From: Deltaproteobacteria bacterium
GTDB taxonomy: Bacteria > Desulfobacterota > Desulfobulbia > Desulfobulbales > VMSU01
Assembly: GCA_021782655.1 (NCBI GenBank)
Contig: JAJXUT010000023.1
Location: 1 to 32,441, forward strand
Length of the DNA: 32,441 nucleotides
Direction: 5' to 3'
Part shown: one piece after another, positions 26,034 through 32,441 of the stretch
How positions within the stretch are numbered: position 1 is the stretch's first letter
Layout of the letters: each line of letters opens with the position of its first letter
Program-made: the position numbers and the translations under genes
The notes under the pieces: generated by a model
Told to the model about the DNA's origin: nothing
Database searches by the model: none
The model's input: only the letters and a program-made list of their open reading frames with translations

Positions 26034-26146
26034 TTGACAAAATCCTAGCCAATGGCTACCAGTTAAATATCAACCTAACGTTTCTTGGTTGACTGCCCCA
26101 CCCCGTGTTAGGGCCTTTGGTGACAACGCCAAAGGCCCTTTTTTTT
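26034..26146 (+). ncRNA. Candidate small RNA between convergent genes
   Basis: A perfect TTGACA (26034-26039) lies 17 nt before a weak -10 (TACCAG, 26057-26062). The spacer contains the inverted repeat TAGCC-AAT-GGCTA (26046-26058). A transcript starting near 26067 would form a first hairpin (TCAACC/GGTTGA, 26070-26092) and end in the strong terminator at 26111-26146, giving about 80 nt. No open frame lies in between, and the next gene is on the opposite strand. Alternatively this is only the 3' end of the kinase transcript. Confidence 0.3.
26110..26146 (+). terminator. Strong Rho-independent terminator
   Basis: The stem GGGCCTTTGG...CCAAAGGCCC is followed by eight T on the plus strand. It ends transcription from the kinase gene and/or the candidate small RNA. 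Confidence 0.92.
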
Positions 26147-26181
26147 ACCTCTCCACCCCAAAAGCACAGCTTGCAATCCCA

Positions 26182-27648
26182 TCAGAGCTTGCGCTCTTCC
26201 CGCAGCTTGGCCTCGTAGGTCTTGGCCTGGTAATCGTACACCGGGTTCATCCCCGTTTCCCAACGGTGGGCGGTGAGATCCGAGCCGATGGACTTGAAGA
26301 ATCCAAACACCCGCTGCTCCATCTCGTAGGCCCGCCGGGGCTCCTTGGCCACCAGATTGGTCATTTCGCCAGGGTCGTCCGGGAGATAGTACAACTCCCG
26401 GCCGTTGTTCTCCAAGGTGTGGATATATTTCCAGCCGTCCTTGGCCATAAGTGAGCGTTTGAAGGTGTAGAGCCGGTAATCGGTCTCGGAGTAGGCGTCC
26501 TCCGGGCCGCCGCCGCCTTGCATATCGGCGATCAGGCTCCGCCCCCGCAGTTGTTTTTTGATGTTGTCGGCCAGCGGCACGTCCAGCAGCTCCAGCACCG
26601 TGGGCATCACGTCGATGCTGCTCACCTGGTGTCCGACTACCCCACTCCCCCCCCCCGGCAGCTTGACGATCAGCGGCACGTGAATCAGTTCGTTGTAAAG
26701 GGTATAGCCGTGATCGATACGTTTATGTTCAAAACACTCGGTGCCGTGGTCGGAGGTGAGCACGAACAGGGTCTTGCCGGTGAGCCCCAGGGCCTCGACC
26801 GTATCTAGAAAATGCTTGAAGATGGCGTCCTCGCGGTTGATCTTCTCGTCATACACCGCCCGCCAGAACTGGACATCCGCCTCGCGCATGTCCAACTTCC
26901 CATTGGCCAGGCCCTCCTCCCGCAGGGCCTCCTGCTCCGCCGCCGTGCCCTTATAGCGGTAGTCGTAACCCTTGTCCACGAAACGGTAGTCGTAGCCGCC
27001 GGCGGGCACATGCTGGCCGTGGGCGTCGTAGCCGTGCAGGAACATGAAGAATTTCTTGTCCTTGTTCTGCTTCAGCCAGTCTATGGCCTTGGGCACGCTC
27101 TGATCCAGGCCGCCGAACTTGACGTTGTCCACGTAGGTGTCAAACCCCAGGCCGTAGCCGAAGATGGCGCTCACCCCCGCGTCGCCGGTAAAACCGCCGG
27201 TGGCGTAACCGTTTTTCTTCAGGATCTCGGCCAGGGTGACGATGGAGGGGGCGAGCTCGCGCATCTTGGCGATCTTCTCCACCGGCGGGGCGTAAACCGA
27301 AAACTTGTTGACCAGCTTGTGCTCGCAGGGATAGACCCCGGTGAACCAGGTCATGGAGGCCGGCACCGTCCAGGAAGAGACCGAAATGGTCTTATCGAAC
27401 TTATACCCCTGCCGGGACACGGCGTCGATGGTGGGGGTGATCGGCTGCGGATACCCGAAGGCGTGGACGTGGGCGGCCTGCACCGCGTCAAAACTGACGA
27501 AAACCAGGTTGTGGTCCTTGTATTTGCCGATCTGGTCGGCGAAGGCGGACGCCGTCCGCCCCAGGCCATCAAACATGGAAACGCCAAGACCCAACCCCAC
27601 CGCCCCCAAACCCGCCTGCTTGACAAAATCCCTTCTGGTTATACCCAT
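26182..27648 (-). CDS. Tat-exported sulfatase-fold protein with non-canonical active site
   Basis: This 488-residue member of the alkaline-phosphatase/sulfatase superfamily has a Tat signal (TRRDFVKQAG) at its N-terminus. Some metal-site elements are recognisable: SFD (D54), LTSDHG (D300, H301) and DHGYTLYNELIHVPL. The formylglycine consensus C/S-x-P-x-R is absent; its place is taken by SSWTVPASM (T94). A threonine nucleophile as in phosphotransferase-like relatives is therefore possible, while the second Asp of the DxxxxD element is Ala. It may act on phospho- or sulfo-esters outside the membrane. It is the last gene of a three-gene operon with a lipoprotein and a second sulfatase-like protein. 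Confidence 0.85.
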   Translation of the reverse strand: MGITRRDFVKQAGLGAVGLGLGVSMFDGLGRTASAFADQIGKYKDHNLVFVSFDAVQAAHVHAFGYPQPITPTIDAVSRQGYKFDKTISVSSWTVPASMTWFTGVYPCEHKLVNKFSVYAPPVEKIAKMRELAPSIVTLAEILKKNGYATGGFTGDAGVSAIFGYGLGFDTYVDNVKFGGLDQSVPKAIDWLKQNKDKKFFMFLHGYDAHGQHVPAGGYDYRFVDKGYDYRYKGTAAEQEALREEGLANGKLDMREADVQFWRAVYDEKINREDAIFKHFLDTVEALGLTGKTLFVLTSDHGTECFEHKRIDHGYTLYNELIHVPLIVKLPGGGSGVVGHQVSSIDVMPTVLELLDVPLADNIKKQLRGRSLIADMQGGGGPEDAYSETDYRLYTFKRSLMAKDGWKYIHTLENNGRELYYLPDDPGEMTNLVAKEPRRAYEMEQRVFGFFKSIGSDLTAHRWETGMNPVYDYQAKTYEAKLREERKL

Positions 27649-27685
27649 GGTCGTATCCTTCCTCAGTTAACCTCAACTATCCATA

Positions 27686-28873
27686 TCACTGCTCGTCCAA
27701 GGACTTGGCATCCTTCAACAGCTTATCCACCGCAATGTCCACCCCCGTGCGCACCTCGTCCAGCTTAATCTTGAGCGCATGGTCCTCACTGCCACCCCAG
27801 GCTCCAAACCAGGAGCCCGCCAGAGGCCGGCCATAGCCGCTCCTGGCGGCCACGAAATAGCGACCCGGCACCGGCACCAACATTTTGAACCGGCCATCGG
27901 CACCGGTGGGATCGGACAGAAACACCGGTATGCCAATCATCTTCGGATTAAGATAGAGGGCCGCATAGGCGCCCTCAACCGGGTGACCGGCACGATCCGC
28001 AATCCGTCCCTCGATCGACCCCAACGGCACGACTGCGGATTCGGAGCGTGTCTTCTCCATCCTGAGACGAAGCATCGGAATTGCCGCTGACGTGTAACGC
28101 CCCTGCTTGACCACCACCGGATTCATGGGATCGTAGCCCAAGAGATCACCCTTGTGCATGGGGCCGACGGATACGCTGTGGTCAGCCCTCAGTCGGACAA
28201 TCAGAAAATACCTGTCCGGCGGCAGGTCAAACGCGAACTCACCCTTGGCGTTGGTGCGCACCATGGCCTGAAAATCATCCGCCTTCAAGCCGGTGCCGGT
28301 CTTGGAGTAGGCAAACACCCCAGCGCCGTCAACTGGCGCGCCCTCCAGGGTCACCACCCCGCAAACCCCAGTTCCCTTGGGCGGGGCTACAGTCGCCGGC
28401 GGCGGCACCTCTTCCATAAGCAAGGTAATCACCTCGCTGTTCGCAGACGTGACCCACCAGGGGTTGCCGCCAAACCAGGCGAAACGGTCGCCAGGCTTGG
28501 GAGGACGATTATAATTGCCATCCTCCCGCCATTCAGCGGTGATAAAATAAGCCCCAGTGGCAGGCCGGAAGATGGCGGTGCCAATCCGTTCGGAGACTGC
28601 GGCGTAGGCCGGTGTGGAGTCAACCAACTGACGCCGCCACTCGACATGCGCCCCGGAGAGCGGGGTGTTCTGCCAGATCGTCCGCACCACGTAAGTCCCG
28701 AGCCTGGCCGCCGAACCGGCCTTGCTGGGCGAGGACTTCTCCGACTCCACCACCGGTGCTGCGGCCACGGCTTTTTTATCCTCGCTTGCGGTCGGCGCCC
28801 GATGGGGAACACAACCTCCCAGACACACGATTGCCCAGAGCGCCGCCAAGGCGATCAACCAATAGTTACGCAT
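27686..28873 (-). CDS. Lipoprotein with carboxypeptidase-regulatory-like domains
   Basis: This 395-residue lipoprotein has the lipobox LGGC (C21) and a low-complexity Ala/Ser/Lys linker (about 25-55). At least two beta-sandwich repeats of the carboxypeptidase regulatory/CnaB-like type follow. They are visible as GVCGVVTLEGAPVDGAGVF with NAKGEFAFDLPPDRYFLIV, and SIEGRIADRAGHPVEGAYA with DGRFKMLVPVPGRYFVAA. Such domains act as surface scaffolds or binding modules rather than enzymes. GAGGAG lies 8 nt before the ATG. It lies between, and is probably co-transcribed with, two sulfatase-fold genes (11 bp and 37 bp gaps), so a joint role in modifying or displaying an envelope polymer is likely but unproven. 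Confidence 0.8.
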   Translation of the reverse strand: MRNYWLIALAALWAIVCLGGCVPHRAPTASEDKKAVAAAPVVESEKSSPSKAGSAARLGTYVVRTIWQNTPLSGAHVEWRRQLVDSTPAYAAVSERIGTAIFRPATGAYFITAEWREDGNYNRPPKPGDRFAWFGGNPWWVTSANSEVITLLMEEVPPPATVAPPKGTGVCGVVTLEGAPVDGAGVFAYSKTGTGLKADDFQAMVRTNAKGEFAFDLPPDRYFLIVRLRADHSVSVGPMHKGDLLGYDPMNPVVVKQGRYTSAAIPMLRLRMEKTRSESAVVPLGSIEGRIADRAGHPVEGAYAALYLNPKMIGIPVFLSDPTGADGRFKMLVPVPGRYFVAARSGYGRPLAGSWFGAWGGSEDHALKIKLDEVRTGVDIAVDKLLKDAKSLDEQ

Positions 28874-28884
28874 CGTGCCGCTCC

Positions 28885-30576
28885 TCAAGGATAGGGGATG
28901 ATGTAGCGCTTCTCGCCGCTCTTGTGATACGGCGCCTTGCGCTTTTCGACCTCGCTGTTCCACTCCATCAGCTTGGCCTTTAGCTCGGCGACCACCTTGG
29001 GATGCTCGTCCACCACGTTGTGGGCCTGAATCGGGTCCGCGATCAGATCGTACAGTTCCATGTCCGGGATATGCACCGGCGTGCCGGTGATAAATCCCGG
29101 CCAGGAAACCTTCTCCAGCAACCTCGGGTTGGTGCGGACGATCAGCTTCCACTGCTTGCTGCGGATGGCGATATCGCCCGGCGGATAGGCGTCCATCGGG
29201 AATTCCTGTTTGAGCATATTCTCGTAGGCCTCAATGGCCTTATCCTCGGACGGCGGGTGATTCCTCTTGAGCGGATCCTGGAATTTAAACTCGAGGAAGA
29301 AGCGGCTCATCCAGTGCTCCCACCACGGCATCCTGTCGATGTAGGCGTACTCGTCACCCGTGGCCCCCGCATCCCCGCGCACCAGCGGCATCAGGTCCTT
29401 GCCCTGCTCCTCGGCCGCGATCGGGATATCAAGGTAACTTAACAGGGTAGGCAGGATGTCGATCCCCTGAACCTGGTCGTCAATCCGCCGTCCGGCAAAC
29501 TGACGGTCGGGGAAGCGAATCATCAGCAGATTCTTCAGCACCGCCTCGTAGAGATCATAGTTGATGAATATCCCGCGCTCGCCCAGGGCCTTGCCGTGGA
29601 TCGAGTAGAAGATCACAATCGTATTCTTATCGAGCCCGTCCGCCTTGAGCTTTGCGCGCAACTCTCCGATAAATTTATCCGTATAATGGATTCCGGCATC
29701 GTAGCGGGCAACGATGTAATCGGCATCCTCCTTGGTCAAATGATGTACCGGTTTGAATCCCTCGTAATACTCGTTGTTCCATATCCTGAGCAGGATATCG
29801 ATGGTAGGGTCATTGGGGCCCCCCTCGTTCCCTGAAACCGGAAAATATTTTCTCCAGAATGGCGTGTAACCAGGCGGATCATACATCGACTTGTCCGGCT
29901 CGGGGACCGTGGCGGCATAGGGGGGATGTATGGATCCAGACGCAATCCAGAGAAAGAACTTCTTGTCCTTATTTTTATCTATCCAGTCCAAAGATTCGGA
30001 CGGCACCACCCGCATCGATCTCCCCACATGACGCCTAGGCCAAATATAGTCGTCGTATCCCCGGGAAAAAACGTCGCGGAGGTTGATTGTTCTCCCATTC
30101 TCGCCGTCGAAGCGCATCACGAACTCGGGCGAGGTCACCACCGCCGCCGTCTTATAGCCGTAGTACTTCAATATTTCGGGAATGGTCCGGGCCGAGACCG
30201 AATCCTTGGTCACGTCAAAGGTGACCAGGCCGTTGACCCTGGGGTACTCACTCGTCAACGCGGCCATCATCGCCACGGGGGTAAGATTCGTATGCGAGAT
30301 CGAATTCTCGAACACTACCGACGACTTCGAGATCTGATCCAGATTGGGGGTGGTGTCCCGCGCGTAGCCGTTCATCCCCATGTGATCGGGCCGCAGGCAC
30401 TGCAAGGTAACCAGGATCACGTTGGTATGTTCATACCTCTTTTCCGGCTTATCTGCCGCCTTGTCCGCCGCCACTGCGGCCGGCCCCGCCCAGGCAGAGC
30501 CAAACGCCAGCGCCACCAAGGAAACCGCCGCCACCGTGCCCCTTAAAAAGACCCGCCGCTTGCTCATTTTATTCAT
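28885..30576 (-). CDS. Tat-exported sulfatase-like protein with degraded metal site
   Basis: This 563-residue protein of the sulfatase superfamily has a Tat-like signal (SKRRVFLRG). The fold markers are clear: VILVTL...LRPDHMG, TTPNLD, a TSEYP loop, and the C-terminal sulfatase subdomain with KQWKLIV. Key residues differ. The first metal Asp is Gln (Q59, TLQCLRPDH), the formylglycine motif is absent (SHTNLTPVAM at that site), and the usual SDHG is SIHG (I326). Hydrolase activity of the usual kind is doubtful; it may be a pseudoenzyme or bind a different metal. AAGGAGAA 7 nt upstream supports the ATG at 30576 over more upstream in-frame starts. First gene of the sulfatase/lipoprotein operon. 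Confidence 0.83.
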   Translation of the reverse strand: MNKMSKRRVFLRGTVAAVSLVALAFGSAWAGPAAVAADKAADKPEKRYEHTNVILVTLQCLRPDHMGMNGYARDTTPNLDQISKSSVVFENSISHTNLTPVAMMAALTSEYPRVNGLVTFDVTKDSVSARTIPEILKYYGYKTAAVVTSPEFVMRFDGENGRTINLRDVFSRGYDDYIWPRRHVGRSMRVVPSESLDWIDKNKDKKFFLWIASGSIHPPYAATVPEPDKSMYDPPGYTPFWRKYFPVSGNEGGPNDPTIDILLRIWNNEYYEGFKPVHHLTKEDADYIVARYDAGIHYTDKFIGELRAKLKADGLDKNTIVIFYSIHGKALGERGIFINYDLYEAVLKNLLMIRFPDRQFAGRRIDDQVQGIDILPTLLSYLDIPIAAEEQGKDLMPLVRGDAGATGDEYAYIDRMPWWEHWMSRFFLEFKFQDPLKRNHPPSEDKAIEAYENMLKQEFPMDAYPPGDIAIRSKQWKLIVRTNPRLLEKVSWPGFITGTPVHIPDMELYDLIADPIQAHNVVDEHPKVVAELKAKLMEWNSEVEKRKAPYHKSGEKRYIIPYP

Positions 30577-30675
30577 TAGCTTCTCCTTGCCCCTGATCCT
30601 GGCCGTTATGGGTTGACGACGCATGTCCTTTTTACCCGCAACTATAATCATGCCGGCGGGAACTTTCTATCTTTG

Positions 30676-30807
30676 GAGCCTCTTGCAAAAAGACCGTCAT
30701 CCCCGAATGCTTTTGTCGGGGATCCAATTTTTTTCAGGGGGTTACAGAATGGATTCCCGCTAGAAGCCTGCAGGAATGACATTTTTTCTCTTTTTGCAAG
30801 AGGGCTC
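30676..30807. repeat. MITE-like palindromic element
   Basis: The terminal inverted repeats GAGCCTCTTGCAAAAAG (left) and CTTTTTGCAAGAGGGCTC (right, one extra base) bound a 132-bp element. The interior holds a second set of degenerate arms: GTCATCCCCG...GGGGATCCA against TGGATTCCCG...GGAATGAC. It is non-coding. It may be a non-autonomous transposable element or a dispersed hairpin. No clear target-site duplication was identified. Confidence 0.75.
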
Positions 30808-31016
30808 TTGGTGCAGGGAAATAACCCGAGACTTAAACTGACGTCAATCCGCTAAACCGTCGAATATAAACAACCTGAACAACCAGCCTCCCGGCGACGG
30901 CATAAGGAGCCGTAAAAGTCGTGAGGAACTGCCCAAGCTCTACCAGCCAGCTACTAAGCCATCGAAGAGAAAGAGCAACCTTTTTCTACCACAAAATCAT
31001 AGTTACCGTCAATCAA

Positions 31017-31055
31017 CTAAAAAAAGGGGCGCCACCCAGGATGGTGACGCCCCTT
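31017..31055 (-). terminator. Rho-independent terminator of the cytochrome gene
   Basis: On the minus strand, the stem AAGGGGCGTCACC...GGTGGCGCCCCTT (one mismatch) is followed by a T run. It lies about 38 bp past the stop codon. Confidence 0.9.
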
Positions 31056-31092
31056 GCTCCCTTGCAGGAGGTTTAATTTACTAATTGCCCGC

Positions 31093-32441
31093 TCAGTTGA
31101 CGGTCACAGTCACCGTGGCGGTAGCGGTGCCGCCGCCCTGGTCGGTGATGGTGTAGGTGAAGGTGTAGGTGCCGGGGGTAGCCGGGGCGAAGTACTGGAT
31201 CTGGGTGTTTCCGGTCATCACGCTGGCGCTGCCGCCGGTGGGGGCGGTAACCGCGCTGATGCTTAAGGTATAGCCGCTGTTTGGCTCGGTGTCGTTAGTC
31301 AGCACCGACAGGGCGGTGGTGGAGTTAATAGCCACCGAGTAGGCGTCGTTGACCGCCGTCGGGGTCACATACGGCGGCACATCGACGATGGTCAGCACCG
31401 CAGTGGCCGGGGTGCCCATGGTAGCCCCCACGTTCCCGGACAGGGTGATGTTGACCGTGTGGTTGCCCGCCGCCAGGTTGTCGTTGATGATCGGAATGGT
31501 GAACACCTTGGCCGCCATGTCACCAGCGGCCCAACTCAGGGTGCCGGTGGTGGTGGTGTAGTTGGTACCCGCAACTGCGGTGCCGTTGGAGGTGGCGTAG
31601 TTGACGCTCGCCGCGCCCGCCGAGCCGCCGGTGCGGTTGACGGTGACGCTCACCACCCCCGCCGTCTCCAGCACCGAGTAGGTAGTGGCCGACAGGCTCA
31701 CGGCACCCGAGGCGTTATTGGTGATCCGGTAGCCGGAGACGCCGATGGACGGCACATTGGAGCTGGTGACGTTCACCGTGGTGCCGCCCGTCGGATAGGT
31801 GGCCCCGGACAGGGTCGCGGTACAGGTGCCGGTGCCACTCATGGCCCCGGTTACCGTCCCGTAGGCGGCGGTCAGGGTCGAGCAGGCCCCTACCGTGTGG
31901 GTCGCGGTTACCGTGATGTTGGTACCATCATAGATCGCGCTGCTCACGCTCACGTAGTCCGGCTCCGCATACGAGGTGCCCGCTGCCTGCGCCACCTGGG
32001 CGAAGACCGGCACCGAGTAGGTGTTGGCCGCCGCCGGGCTGGTCTGCGGGGCGGCAAAGGCGTCCTTGCCCGCCACCGTCGGCACCGTGATCCGCAGGAA
32101 AGCCGCGCTCTTGGTGGTGTTGTAGGTGCTCAGGTTGCTCTGGTTGGTGCTCTGATAGCTACTGCTCAACTGCTGATAGCCGGAATAGCCACTGGTATTG
32201 CCAGACTTGCCGGTGCCAAACCACAGGTTCATGTTGCCTATCCCAGACGAGCTACGGCCCGCCGCATACCAGGCGGTGCCGGTATTCGGCACCCCGCGCG
32301 CCGCATTTGCTGCAGAGCCAACGGCCCAGGTCGTGCCGCCAAAGCGATCCGGACGGGCGTGCCATACCTGAACATTAGGCGCCACCAACCCGCTGACCGT
32401 GGTCACCCCGTCGTGGCAGCCGAAGCAGGCCCCGTAGGAGT
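31093..32441 (-). CDS. Secreted c-type cytochrome with Calx-beta and cadherin-like domains (C-terminal part)
   Basis: The frame runs off the right edge of the window, so only about 448 C-terminal residues are seen and the true start is outside. The most N-terminal visible residues include ACFGCHDG, a CXXCH haem c-attachment motif, implying a periplasmic or extracellular cytochrome. A Ser/Thr/Gly-rich stretch follows. Then comes a Calx-beta domain (about residues 240-345; YSVLETAGVVSVTVNRTGG and FTIPIINDN are typical) and a C-terminal cadherin/Ig-like repeat ending in TATATVTVTVN. Similar large proteins of metal-reducing and sulfate-reducing bacteria are exported multihaem surface proteins. 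How many haems it carries, and whether it takes part in extracellular electron transfer, cannot be judged here. Confidence 0.8.
   Translation of the reverse strand, partial: SYGACFGCHDGVTTVSGLVAPNVQVWHARPDRFGGTTWAVGSAANAARGVPNTGTAWYAAGRSSSGIGNMNLWFGTGKSGNTSGYSGYQQLSSSYQSTNQSNLSTYNTTKSAAFLRITVPTVAGKDAFAAPQTSPAAANTYSVPVFAQVAQAAGTSYAEPDYVSVSSAIYDGTNITVTATHTVGACSTLTAAYGTVTGAMSGTGTCTATLSGATYPTGGTTVNVTSSNVPSIGVSGYRITNNASGAVSLSATTYSVLETAGVVSVTVNRTGGSAGAASVNYATSNGTAVAGTNYTTTTGTLSWAAGDMAAKVFTIPIINDNLAAGNHTVNITLSGNVGATMGTPATAVLTIVDVPPYVTPTAVNDAYSVAINSTTALSVLTNDTEPNSGYTLSISAVTAPTGGSASVMTGNTQIQYFAPATPGTYTFTYTITDQGGGTATATVTVTVN

Larger units (their letters stand above)
30577..31092. other. Intergenic region between the sulfatase operon and the cytochrome gene
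   Basis: This is 516 bp without a convincing gene. It contains the MITE-like palindrome at 30676-30807 and the cytochrome terminator at 31017-31055. The roughly 200 bp between them (30808-31016) shows no recognisable RNA, repeat or open frame of note. The sulfatase-operon promoter should lie near 30600-30675, but no clear hexamer pair was found. Confidence 0.6.

Noticed and set aside
30808-31016. Small gene or tRNA in the spacer before the cytochrome terminator
   Set aside because: No cloverleaf, no ribosome site with a plausible frame, and no composition resembling the coding regions.

Overview
This is a GC-rich, gene-dense window from a Gram-negative bacterium. It carries a complete Mla outer-membrane lipid transport system, several lipoproteins, Tat-exported sulfatases, [NiFe]-hydrogenase maturation genes (hypCDE) and the end of a large secreted c-type cytochrome. 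Together with the style of the intergenic palindromic repeats, this fits an anaerobe of the Desulfobacterota (former Deltaproteobacteria). That placement is an inference; no rRNA or tRNA gene is present to confirm it.

The left end (about 1-8.3 kb) is the unusual part. Six plus-strand genes are packed with 4-nt ATGA overlaps or very short junctions. They encode a B12-binding-type radical SAM enzyme, a ferritin-like protein that has lost several iron ligands, a chimera of the DNA gyrase B ATPase/transducer region with a SAM-dependent methyltransferase, two different sulfotransferases, and an arginine deiminase/amidinotransferase-fold enzyme with its full catalytic set. A minus-strand methyltransferase, apparently related to the chimera's methyltransferase half, converges on this operon and overlaps its last gene. 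I recognise no known pathway with this composition. It looks like a tailoring pathway (radical chemistry, methylation, sulfation, guanidine chemistry) whose product is unknown, with an ATP-driven GHKL clamp fused to one of its methyltransferases.

The middle (8.3-26 kb) is mostly core functions. On the minus strand are trpS, dnaK, grpE and an alanine-type aminotransferase. On the plus strand are yciB followed by mlaF-mlaE-mlaD-mlaA-mlaC-mlaB. Then come a minus-strand hypC-hypD-hypE operon ending in a membrane glycosyltransferase-like protein, a divergent GAPDH paralogue, a parvulin-type lipoprotein foldase and an orphan cyclic-nucleotide-domain histidine kinase. Recognisable sigma70-type promoters sit ahead of dnaK, the hyp operon and the GAPDH gene. 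Rho-independent terminators follow dnaK, the aminotransferase, the histidine kinase and the cytochrome gene.

The right end (26-32.4 kb) holds a minus-strand operon of two sulfatase-fold proteins with non-canonical active sites, flanking a lipoprotein with carboxypeptidase-regulatory-like domains. After a MITE-like palindrome comes the C-terminal part of a secreted protein with a CXXCH haem motif at the window edge, a Calx-beta domain and a cadherin/Ig-like C-terminus. A long imperfect palindromic repeat occurs twice (about 9.4 and 18.5 kb). No CRISPR array, tRNA, rRNA or intact insertion sequence was seen.
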